Shown here piece by piece: positions 54,884 through 64,000 of a DNA stretch of 64,000 nt. The notes under the pieces were generated by a model, which made no database searches, was not told the origin of the DNA, and saw only the letters and a program-made list of their open reading frames with translations. Source of the DNA: Coriobacteriaceae bacterium AM48-5 (GTDB taxonomy: Bacteria; Actinomycetota; Coriobacteriia; Coriobacteriales; Coriobacteriaceae); contig JAQEDJ010000005.1 of assembly GCA_027669525.1 (NCBI GenBank), forward strand, positions 11,423 to 75,422, in the 5' to 3' direction. A program made the position numbers and the translations under genes. Every line of letters begins with the position of its first letter. Within the stretch, counting starts at the first letter, position 1.

Positions 54884-55178
54884 TCTCGATCTGTAACATC
54901 TGGAGCCGATTTTGGCAGCTAGATGTTACAGATTGAGACAGACCCGACCTTCCTGCTCGTTCATCTCAATCTGTAACACTAGGGCCCGTTTTTGGTGGCT
55001 AGATGTTACAGATTGAGACATTGGTCGCCCGCCTGCGCGTTTATCTCAATCTGTAACAGGTGGAGGCTCAAAACCCGTTTTCCTGTTACAGATTGAGACG
55101 GCGTCGATCTTCCCAGCCGTTTATCTCGATCTGTAACATCTGGAGTCGATTTTGATGGCTAGATGTTACAAATCGAGA
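54884..55178. repeat. Array of four hairpins with exact 80-bp period
   Basis: The core TCTCRATCTGTAACA begins at 54884, 54964, 55044 and 55124, exactly 80 bases apart. Each is followed 19-25 bases later by its reverse complement, giving stems of 15-18 pairs: 54884-54901/54921-54938, 54964-54978/55004-55018, 55044-55060/55082-55098 and 55124-55141/55161-55178. Stem ends vary in a paired way (ATCT/AGAT in units 1 and 4, AGG/CCT in unit 3). Spacers end in a similar CGTTYA. No gene is present. It lies between the GntR operon promoter and prfC. Confidence 0.9.
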
Positions 55179-55316
55179 CAGTCCTTAAGACGGCTGTCCG
55201 GTGCACAGCGAGCTTGGCTGATGAATTTGTCCTGATAGGTGCCCTATGGCGGGATTTCGCGGCTACAATAGGGCGGTTACAACGACGTAATGCACTCAAT
55301 GCAAGAAAGGATCCGC

Positions 55317-56929
<1,613 letters not shown>

Positions 56930-57085
56930 CGCATCGGCGCGGTGGACCTGCGGGGCTGCCGCGCCGGTTGCTTGCCTGATGCCGTGTGAGCGGCTATCAT
57001 ACCCACCGTCGTCTCAAGACCGGGGCGTCCGAGCAGTTCGGGTCCGATATCCTGCTCGTTAAACCTAAAACCAAAGGAGTACACA

Positions 57086-57808
57086 ATGATCAAGAAGGTC
57101 ATGGAGGACTATAAGGTCCTGTTGCGGAGCATTCCCGCGGCAACGGTTTCGCTGTTTTTCGTGAGCGTCATCATGATGAACCTGCTGGCCAACAAAGAGC
57201 TCATCAGCCTGCCGTATCTGGCACTCGATTGCGGCTTTGTGGTGAGCTGGGTTTCGTTTTTGTGCCAGGACATGATCTGCAAGCGCTTTGGCGCTAAGGC
57301 ATCCATCAAAATCTCTATCCTCGCGCTGCTGGTCAACCTGGCTGTGAGCCTGTGCTTTTGGGCATGCTCGCTCACGCCCGGCATGTGGGGCGCCTACTAC
57401 GACACGGATATGATCGAGGTCAACACCGCCCTTAACGCCACCATCGGCGGCACCTGGTACGTGGTGTTTGGATCTTCGCTCGCCATGCTCGTTTCTGCCG
57501 TGGTTAACTCCACGCTCAACCAGTCGCTCGGCCGTATGCTCAAAAAGAATAACTTTGCGAGCTTCGCCTTCCGCTCCTATGTGTCCACGGGTGTTGGCCA
57601 GTTTATCGACAACCTGGTCTTTGCCATTGTGGTGAGCCACACGTTCTTTGGCTGGACCTGGGTGCAGGTCCTTATGTGCTCGCTGACCGGCGCTGTTGCC
57701 GAGCTGCTGTGTGAGGTCTTCCTGAGCCCCGTGGGCTACAAGGTTGTGCGTGGCTGGGAGCGCGAGAATGTGGGCGCCGAGTACCTCGAGCGTCACGCAA
57801 CCGCCTAA
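57086..57808 (+). CDS. VUT-family transporter, queuosine-precursor type
   Basis: The 240-residue membrane protein has about six spans (ATVSLFFVSVIMMNLLANKE; LALDCGFVVSWVSFLCQDMI; FASFAFRSYVSTGVGQFIDN). The CQDMICKRFGAKAS and GQFIDNLVFAIV motifs are those of COG1738/YhhQ, transporters of queuosine precursors. AAAGGAGTACACA precedes the ATG. It is followed 9 bases later by a short-chain dehydrogenase, which suggests co-transcription. Confidence 0.82.
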   Translation: MIKKVMEDYKVLLRSIPAATVSLFFVSVIMMNLLANKELISLPYLALDCGFVVSWVSFLCQDMICKRFGAKASIKISILALLVNLAVSLCFWACSLTPGMWGAYYDTDMIEVNTALNATIGGTWYVVFGSSLAMLVSAVVNSTLNQSLGRMLKKNNFASFAFRSYVSTGVGQFIDNLVFAIVVSHTFFGWTWVQVLMCSLTGAVAELLCEVFLSPVGYKVVRGWERENVGAEYLERHATA

Positions 57809-57817
57809 GGAGCAAGT

Positions 57818-58498
57818 ATGCGGGTTTTGATCACGGGTGCCTCGGGCGGTATCGGAGCCGCGTGCGTGCAGCGTTTTTTGGACGAGGGCCACGAGGTCGT
57901 GGGCTTTGATCTGCTGCCGGCGGCGATCGAACACGAGCGCTACCGCCATCTGATCGTTGATGTCCGCGAGCCGGACTCGTTTCCAGGCGAGCTTGAACCC
58001 CAGGTGATCGTGAACGTTGCCGGCACGCAGGATTCGGCCGACGATATTGCCGCCAACCTGTGCGGCACCATCAACGTGACCGAGCGCTACGCCTTTGTGG
58101 GGGAGGGGCTTGCCGCCAAGCCGGCGCCGGCCATTACATCCGTGGTCAATGTGGGGTCGGCGAGCGGGCATACGGGATCGGAGTTTCCCGCCTATGCCGC
58201 CAGCAAGGGCGGCGTTATCGCCTACACCAAGAACCTTGCAAACCGCCTGGCGCCGCAGGCCATCGCCAACAGCGTGGACCCGGGCGGCGTTATCACGCCG
58301 CTCAACCGTTGCGTGATGGAAGACGAACACCTGTGGAACCAGATTATGGAGCTCACGCCGCTTAAACGCTGGGCCACCGCCCAAGAGATCGCCGAGTGGA
58401 TCTACTTTGTGGGCGTGACCAACCGGTTTATGACCGGGCAGAGCCTGCTGATCGATGGCGGCGAGGCCGGCCGCACCCAGTTTATCTGGCCTGAATAA
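57818..58498 (+). CDS. Short-chain dehydrogenase/reductase
   Basis: The 226-residue protein has the SDR Rossmann motif LITGASGGIGAACVQRF, an acidic residue after strand 2 (GFDLLP, favouring NAD), NVAGTQDS and the catalytic SASGHTGSEFPAYAASKGG (serine, YxxxK). The C terminus reads RFMTGQSLLIDGGEAGRTQF. The substrate cannot be predicted. It is the second gene of a probable pair with the transporter upstream and is ended by the hairpin at 58499-58538. Confidence 0.87.
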   Translation: MRVLITGASGGIGAACVQRFLDEGHEVVGFDLLPAAIEHERYRHLIVDVREPDSFPGELEPQVIVNVAGTQDSADDIAANLCGTINVTERYAFVGEGLAAKPAPAITSVVNVGSASGHTGSEFPAYAASKGGVIAYTKNLANRLAPQAIANSVDPGGVITPLNRCVMEDEHLWNQIMELTPLKRWATAQEIAEWIYFVGVTNRFMTGQSLLIDGGEAGRTQFIWPE

Positions 58499-58538
58499 CA
58501 AAACGCGCCGATGGCAAGGTTGCCTCGGGCGCGTTTTG
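58499..58538 (+). terminator. Hairpin terminator after the SDR gene
   Basis: CAAAACGCGCC (58499-58509) pairs with GGCGCGTTTTG (58528-58538). It follows the SDR stop directly. Confidence 0.7.
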
Positions 58539-58628
58539 CATCATTAATTGCTAACTTTAGCTGGGTATTATCTCTGTAAAGTGCCTTTGAGCTGGTAGAC
58601 TAAACCCCGAAATATAAAAGGGGGCATA

Positions 58629-60272
58629 TTGGGGCTGTTCGGTTCACACGAGAAGCGCGACGCGGACCGAGCGCGTCGACTGTTTGAAGAGGCGCTTGCG
58701 CAGCAAGGGCCCAACGTTGCGCTGGTCTTGCGTGCCAGCGACTGTCTTCCGCTCTATATCACCCCAAATTTTGAACGCGTCTTTGGCGTATCGCCCGAGC
58801 GTATTGGCGACGACATCGAGACGCTGTACCGTTTTATTCCCGATAGCGACCGTGTTCGCATACAGCGACAGGTGAGGGACTGGGACCACGCGACTCCGCT
58901 GAACCTTCTGTGCTCCTACCATGCGCCCCATGGAGAAAAAACGCAGCTCAGCATGAGGTTTACGATTGCGCTCATTCAAGACGGCACGCAGTACCTGGTT
59001 TCTGCAGTCGATGTGACGACCGAAAACAAGCGTATCGCCAAAGCGGAGTCCGAGCGCGATTGCGCCGTCGAGACCGCCAACGCGCGCACGGACTATATGA
59101 ACCAGATGAGCCACGAGATCCGCACGCCGCTCAATGGCATCGAGGGCATGATTTCGCTTGCCCGCGAGCATCATGCAGATGAGCCTCGCCTGATGGACGA
59201 CTTGTCTCGCGCCTCGCAGCTTTCGGCCTACTTGCTTTCGCTTATCAACGATATGCTCGACATGAGCCGTCTTAACAGCGGGCGCGTGCGCATTGACGAC
59301 GCGCCGTTTGATATGCGTCTGTTTGCCGACGAGATTGAACGCATGTTTACCTCGCAGGCAGCCGACAAGGGGCTCAAGTATTCGGTCGAACTCGAAGATT
59401 GCGAAAACGTCTTTGTGGTGGGCGACCGTATGCGCCTGTCGCAGGTCGTCATCAACTTTATCTCCAATGCGGTCAAGTTTACCGAGCAGGGCGGCAGCGT
59501 TACCGTAACCCTGCGCGAGATGTACCGGACAGACGACGGCGTGAGTTATATGCTGCGCGTGCGCGACACGGGCAAGGGCATGGACCCGCGCTACATCAGC
59601 AAGATCTTTAAGCCGTTTGAGCAGGAGGACCGCACCATTGCACGCCGCTACGGCGGAACGGGCTTGGGCATGGCCATCACGAGCGCGCTCGTCGACCTGA
59701 TGGGCGGCGAGATCGTCGTCGATACCGAGCCCGGACGCGGCTCAACGTTTTCGGCCTACATCCCGCTGCGACTTGCCACGCCGGAGCAGGTCGAGGAGCT
59801 CAAGCTTAAAGAGCAGACGCTCGAGACGGCGTCCGATTCCATGGGGTCGTCGTTTACCTACCAGTTTGAGGGCAAGCGATTCCTGCTGGCCGAGGATAAC
59901 GAAATCAATGCCATGATCGTGATTGAGCTGCTGGCAAGACGAGGCGCGGCGGTCGATCGTGCCGAGAACGGTCAGGCGGTCGTCGAGCGATTCCGGAGCA
60001 TGCCCGTGGGCACGTACGATGCGATCCTCATGGATATTCAGATGCCCGTGCTGAACGGCTGGGAAGCGGCGGAGCGGATTCGAGGGCTCGATCGTGAGGA
60101 CGCCGGCGCCATTCCCATCATTGCGCTTTCTGCCAATGACTACACCGAGGACGTTGAGCGCTCGCGCAGTGTGGGCATGAACGGACATGTGGGCAAGCCC
60201 ATCGATCTGAACGTTTTGAAAGCACAGCTGGCGGCCGCGACGGCCGAGGCAGCTTACCGAGGAAATGAGTAA
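58629..60272 (+). CDS. Cytoplasmic PAS hybrid histidine kinase
   Basis: The 547-residue protein has no membrane span. A PAS-like domain ([40 protein letters not shown]) leads to H-box [19 protein letters not shown]-box [14 protein letters not shown] boxes [11 protein letters not shown] and [11 protein letters not shown], and a receiver domain with aspartate in [14 protein letters not shown]. It starts at a TTG (58629) after a GGGGGCAT stretch. Its stop is 2 bases before the MoxR gene, so a signalling protein heads the MoxR-DUF58-transglutaminase operon. The frame is intact. Confidence 0.88.
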   Translation: MGLFGSHEKRDADRARRLFEEALAQQGPNVALVLRASDCLPLYITPNFERVFGVSPERIGDDIETLYRFIPDSDRVRIQRQVRDWDHATPLNLLCSYHAPHGEKTQLSMRFTIALIQDGTQYLVSAVDVTTENKRIAKAESERDCAVETANARTDYMNQMSHEIRTPLNGIEGMISLAREHHADEPRLMDDLSRASQLSAYLLSLINDMLDMSRLNSGRVRIDDAPFDMRLFADEIERMFTSQAADKGLKYSVELEDCENVFVVGDRMRLSQVVINFISNAVKFTEQGGSVTVTLREMYRTDDGVSYMLRVRDTGKGMDPRYISKIFKPFEQEDRTIARRYGGTGLGMAITSALVDLMGGEIVVDTEPGRGSTFSAYIPLRLATPEQVEELKLKEQTLETASDSMGSSFTYQFEGKRFLLAEDNEINAMIVIELLARRGAAVDRAENGQAVVERFRSMPVGTYDAILMDIQMPVLNGWEAAERIRGLDREDAGAIPIIALSANDYTEDVERSRSVGMNGHVGKPIDLNVLKAQLAAATAEAAYRGNE

Positions 60273-60274
60273 CC

Positions 60275-61228
60275 GTGATTGTCGAACAGTCCAACAGCAT
60301 CATCAACGAAGTGAGCCGCGCCCTGCTGGGCAAGCGCGATGTGATCGAAAAGGCCCTCATGGCCATCTATGCCGGTGGCCATATCCTGCTGGAGGATGTG
60401 CCCGGTACCGGCAAGACGACGCTGGCCCTGGCTCTTTCGCGTGCACTGGGTCTGGACTTTAAGCGCGTGCAATTTACGCCCGATACGCTGCCCTCGGACA
60501 TTACGGGCTTTACGATGTTCGACCGCGACGCCGGCGTGTTTCGCTTTGTGTGGGGCGCCGTCAACTGCAACATGCTGCTGGGCGACGAGATCAACCGTAC
60601 CAGCGCAAAGACGCAGTCGGCCCTGCTCGAGGTTATGGAAGAGCGCGCGGTGACTATCGACGGGCAGACGCATCAGGTCCCGCGTCCCTTTGTGTGTATC
60701 GCAACCGAGAACCCGGTGGGCTCGGCGGGCACGCAACCGCTGCCCGATAGCCAGCTCGATCGCTTTATGGTTCGTCTGTCCGTTGGCTATCCGTCGCGCC
60801 AGGACCAGATCGATATCCTCAAGGCCCGTCGCTATGTCAACCCGCTCGACGACATTAAGCCCATGGTTGCCTGCGATGATCTGCTCGATATCCAAAACTA
60901 CCTGGGCAATGTACAGGTTGCCGACACGGTGCTGGATTATATCGTCCGCCTGTGCGAGGAGACCCGTAATGACGATCTTGTCGAGCTGGGCGTGAGCCCC
61001 CGCGGCATTATCGCGCTCACCCGCATGGCGCGCGCCTGCGCATTGATTCGTGAGCGCGACTATGTGGTGCCCGAGGACGTGCGCGAGGTATTTAAGGCTG
61101 TTTGCGCCCACCGTCTCGTTTTACGCCCCCAGGCGCGTATTGAATCGATTGGCGCCGCCGACGTCCTCGACCGCATCCTCGCTGCCGTTCCCGCCCCGTC
61201 TATGGGTCAGGTTCGCGGCCGCTCGTAG
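60275..61228 (+). CDS. MoxR-family AAA ATPase
   Basis: The 317-residue protein starts at GTG 60275 and is an AAA+ ATPase: Walker A LLEDVPGTGKTTLALALSRA, Walker B NMLLGDEINRTSAKTQSALL, sensor 1 CIATENPVGSAGTQPLPDSQ and arginine finger LDRFMVRL, with a C-terminal lid domain. MoxR ATPases act as chaperones that assemble or activate metal- or cofactor-containing protein complexes, usually with a DUF58 protein. It is directly followed by a DUF58 gene here. Confidence 0.9.
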   Translation: MIVEQSNSIINEVSRALLGKRDVIEKALMAIYAGGHILLEDVPGTGKTTLALALSRALGLDFKRVQFTPDTLPSDITGFTMFDRDAGVFRFVWGAVNCNMLLGDEINRTSAKTQSALLEVMEERAVTIDGQTHQVPRPFVCIATENPVGSAGTQPLPDSQLDRFMVRLSVGYPSRQDQIDILKARRYVNPLDDIKPMVACDDLLDIQNYLGNVQVADTVLDYIVRLCEETRNDDLVELGVSPRGIIALTRMARACALIRERDYVVPEDVREVFKAVCAHRLVLRPQARIESIGAADVLDRILAAVPAPSMGQVRGRS

Positions 61229-61263
61229 CGGATCGTTTACCTTTTGCGTCCTACGTTACGCCC

Positions 61264-62435
61264 ATGATTGCCAACAAGATTACCTATATCGTGTCCGTCG
61301 CGCTCCTGCTCGCCACGTTTGTGTTTACCGCCAATGCGGCCGCGCTCGCTGCTGCCGCGGCGTTGATCGCCATGCCCGTGATTACGGTGGCGGCGTGCCG
61401 TTCGAGCGTTGCCCTGCTCAAGCTTAGCTTTGAGCTTCCCCGGTCGTGTGTTGTCAACGCGCCTCTTGTATTGCGCATCACACTGGATCGCCCGCTTATG
61501 TTTCGCGGTCGTATGGAGCTGTCGTTTTCGGTTTATAACCAGCTGACGGGAGCGCGGACAGTCTACCCCGTAAGTCTTGCCCCCGCGACGGGCAGGCCCG
61601 CTTTGTTTGAGCTGGAGCTCGATTCGACCGTCTGCGGTGCGCACACGATTACCCTTGACACCGCGCGCCTGGTCGACGAGATGGGCTTTACGTCGCTTGC
61701 TCTCGAGAATGCAGACTTTCATGGGTTGTTTACGGTCTATCCCGAGGTGCTCGACATCCAGGTTGTTCCTAACCAAAGTGCTTCTGCCGGTCTTGAGGGC
61801 ACGAGCTACGATCCCCATCGAAGCGGCCAAGATGCCTCCGAGGTCTTTGACATAAGGACCTATCACGAGGGTGATGCCGTTAAGTCGATTCACTGGAAGC
61901 TGTCGACGCGTTTTGACGACATGCTGGTGCGCGAGGCTTCGCGCCCACAAGACCACGCTATTGCCATCTTGTTTGGTGCGTTTGCGTGCGATTTTGAGCA
62001 CGCAAGCCACGCTGAGGTTCTTTCTGCGGTGCTGGGTTTTACCGCATCGATATCGCTGGCGCTTATGCGTCAGGGATACCATCATGTGGTCGTGGCTGCC
62101 CCCGAAGGCTCTTTGGCTGTCTATCCCGTTGATGACCGACGTGGGTTCAATAGGATGCTTGATGCTTTGACGGCAACGCCGCTTGGCCCTGCCTATCCAA
62201 CATCGCACGAGCACTATGCCAAGCTCGTGGCAGCAAAGGGCATTGGCAAAACGGTGCTGGTAACGGTGGGCGTCGATGAACAGGCTATATCGAGATAGGC
62301 CGTCTGACCGATCTATCGGTACTCCATGTGTCGGATTCGGTCGAGTCGTATGGCATCGAGCACGGCGCCAACTACATCATCACGCATTGCCCGGTATCGA
62401 GTGATTCGGCCCGTATCAAGAGTCTGGAGCTCTAA
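61264..62435 (+). CDS. DUF58 protein (one frameshift near the end)
   Basis: The restored protein is 390 residues. Two N-terminal spans (ITYIVSVALLLATFVFTANA; ALAAAAALIAMPVITVAACR) are followed by a beta-rich region and the DUF58 signature EVFDIRTYHEGDAVKSIHWK, then LVREASRPQDHAIAILFGAF. One base is missing near 62285; restored, the end reads DIEIGRLTDLSVLHVSDSVE up to the TAA at 62433. DUF58 proteins are the standard partners of MoxR ATPases. The next gene begins one base later. Confidence 0.82.
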
Positions 62436-62436
62436 G

Positions 62437-64000
62437 ATGAACTTTGTGACTCTTACCTCGACGGAGCGCATCGCTTCGAATGGTCGCGTTGTTGCTATGT
62501 TCCTGTCGGTGGCTCCCGCGGTTTTATTGTCTGCGGGCTTCTGCCGCACAATTGCTCGGTGCCTGAGCGTAACGTACATGGGGGTCATGCTTGCCGTCGC
62601 CGCTGGCGTGGCTGTTGCGCTGAGCGTTTTGGATGTTTCGCTGGCGTCGAAAAAGACCTCCCTCTGGATAGCCTTGGCTGCGGCGTCCGTGGCGCTTTTA
62701 TGCGCGCTCTTAGTTCCTTCGGCGCGCTGGGGCTTCTATGCGTGCACCAATGCCGTTATCGCTCGCGTCAACTCGATCTGTGAGCTGTATATTCCATTGG
62801 TGGCAGACGCCGGCCTGCTGTGTGAATCTGTGCCGCTGGCAGTGCTCGCCGGCATGTTTGCCGGCTCACTCGCCTGGCTTTTTGCCAACTTGAGCGTTTC
62901 GTGGCCCACGCTCTTAATAATCGTTATCTGCGGCTCGGCTTCCATGGCGCTGCAGGCTGGTGATTCTGCGATATCTATGACACTGGGCGTTGCGGGCTGG
63001 CTTGTCCAGTGCCGTGCTGGCGAGTTGCGGGGCTCTACGGTAGGTTTGCCCCAGGTTCTTTTTGGTCTTGGTGGCCTGTGCGCCGCATGCGGTGTTCTCT
63101 TTGCACTGACCGTTGCCCTTGTGCAGCCTCTTCCCGCGTTGTCCGCCCTGTCGGCGTCTGCCGTCAAAGCAGTCCAGGGCGTTCGATTTGGGGATGATTC
63201 GCTGCCCGAGGGCGACCTTTCGCAAGCGGCGGACATGAACGAAGGCGCGTCCACGACGCTGTCGCTTACTGCCGACAAGACGCTCGATGACGACCTGCTC
63301 ATGAAGGGTTTTGTGGGCACGACGTTTGATGGCATGTCTTGGGGGCGCGGCGACTGGATGTCCTACGAGGGCGAATGGTCCGGCATGCGTGAATGGCTGC
63401 GTCAGAACGGTTTGACGGTAGCCGAGCAACGCGCCGCGTTTGATACCGAGACCGAGCGTGAGGGCGGCGAGCCTGTCGAGGCGGTTGAGATTTCAGTCAA
63501 TGCCTCGGGCGCCAACCGCAGATACACCTATGCTCCCTATACGCTGCGCTCGCTGAGCGGTGCCGACGCAATGTTGACGGGCTCGACGATGCTAAGCATG
63601 GACCTTTTGCCGTCCAAAACATACAGTGTGACCGTCGATAACGTGCCATCAGATGACGTCATTGCAGATTCGAGCTGGCTGGCGTCCTCCAAGAGCGACT
63701 ATGCAAAAAGCGAGCGGGTATACGCCGCTTTCGTTCGCGATAAGTACCTGGACCTTCCCGAAGAGGAACGGGATGCCGTTAATACATACCTGTTCTCGAG
63801 CGACAGCTGGGATGCTGGGGCGACTGTTTCGGATACAGCCGTGATCAGTCGCGTGCGCACGATGTTGGCTTCGCTTGCGGGGCAGACGGATAACCCGCCA
63901 ACCTATACGGGGGCGACGTCGTTTGTCGCGTGGTTCTTGGGCACGGCGCACGAGGCAACTCTGCCTACTTTGCCACGGCGGCGACGCTCGCGTTTCGATC
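62437..64000 (+). CDS. Membrane transglutaminase-like protein (TgpA type), partial
   Basis: The gene runs off the right edge; about 520 codons are visible. Six to seven spans at the N terminus (MFLSVAPAVLLSAGFCRTIA; YMGVMLAVAAGVAVALSVLD; IALAAASVALLCALLVPSAR; LPQVLFGLGGLCAACGVLFA) precede an outside domain and the start of a transglutaminase core (SFVAWFLGTAHEG). This is the TgpA/DUF3488 layout that follows MoxR and DUF58 in many bacteria. A base is missing near 63955 (GAGGGCAAC reads GAGGCAAC); restored, the active-site region reads GNSAYFATAATLAFR, with serine where the family has the catalytic cysteine. Confidence 0.78.
   Translation, partial: MNFVTLTSTERIASNGRVVAMFLSVAPAVLLSAGFCRTIARCLSVTYMGVMLAVAAGVAVALSVLDVSLASKKTSLWIALAAASVALLCALLVPSARWGFYACTNAVIARVNSICELYIPLVADAGLLCESVPLAVLAGMFAGSLAWLFANLSVSWPTLLIIVICGSASMALQAGDSAISMTLGVAGWLVQCRAGELRGSTVGLPQVLFGLGGLCAACGVLFALTVALVQPLPALSALSASAVKAVQGVRFGDDSLPEGDLSQAADMNEGASTTLSLTADKTLDDDLLMKGFVGTTFDGMSWGRGDWMSYEGEWSGMREWLRQNGLTVAEQRAAFDTETEREGGEPVEAVEISVNASGANRRYTYAPYTLRSLSGADAMLTGSTMLSMDLLPSKTYSVTVDNVPSDDVIADSSWLASSKSDYAKSERVYAAFVRDKYLDLPEEERDAVNTYLFSSDSWDAGATVSDTAVISRVRTMLASLAGQTDNPPTYTGATSFVAWFLGTAHEATLPTLPRRRRSRFD

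Noticed and set aside
54884..55178. CRISPR-like array
   Set aside because: The period is 80 bp but each unit is an inverted repeat with a loop, spacers are alike rather than unique, and no cas genes are near.
56930..57085. preQ1 riboswitch before the queuosine-precursor-type transporter
   Set aside because: There is a small hairpin (GAGCAG/CTGCTC, 57031-57057), but the preQ1-I and preQ1-II core sequences were not found. A covariance search would settle it.

Overview
The window looks like a piece of a Coriobacteriia chromosome (Actinomycetota, most like Collinsella). This is inferred from the GC-rich coding style, the divergent parE-parC pair, the hybrid histidine kinases with solute-binding sensors, and dispersed palindromic repeats. 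No rRNA or tRNA gene and no CRISPR array was recognised.

Layout. 1-3.9 kb: end of a DUF1648 membrane protein, a divergent regulator pair around a perfect 24-bp palindrome, a type I asparaginase and a full-length GMP synthase. 4-14.8 kb: an accessory island. It holds gene remnants, a yjdF homologue, a radical SAM mobile pair, a duplicated unit of TetR regulator plus macrodomain-type (SirTM-like) sirtuins, a cupin, an HxlR regulator, a flavodoxin-fold reductase and an AAA ATPase. 14.9-19.2 kb: topoisomerase IV (parE-parC). 19.4-27 kb: an acetyltransferase, a large Tat/sortase-type surface protein split in two, a LuxR-type regulator and a second GMP synthase lacking the glutaminase domain. 27-33 kb: a two-component system divergent from a redox cluster (CXXC peptide, 4Fe-4S membrane protein, thioredoxin-like lipoprotein), then a small rhodanese and a CoA-disulfide reductase/rhodanese fusion. 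33-42 kb: a MacB-like ABC protein, membrane proteins, Dus, a CopG-type antitoxin between paired hairpin repeats, glutaredoxin, an XRE-TipAS regulator and TrmO. 42-50 kb: a PatB-type lyase and two hybrid kinases with periplasmic-binding sensors. 50-57 kb: ion channels, a LOG protein, a GntR-controlled ABC transporter, an 80-bp-period hairpin array and prfC. 57-64 kb: a queuosine-precursor-type transporter, an SDR, a third hybrid kinase and a MoxR-DUF58-transglutaminase operon cut by the right edge.

Two points affect every reading. First, about 29 single-base indels (nearly all deletions) break genes that should be essential (guaA, parC) as well as many others, so sequencing or consensus error is more likely than mass pseudogenisation. 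I give such genes their full restored extent. Second, several dispersed palindromic repeat families sit between genes; the 54.88-55.18 kb array, with an exact 80-bp period, is the most striking. The best candidate for an undescribed system is the TetR-linked sirtuin array at 5.5-11.8 kb, where one copy has had its interior replaced by a radical SAM pair.
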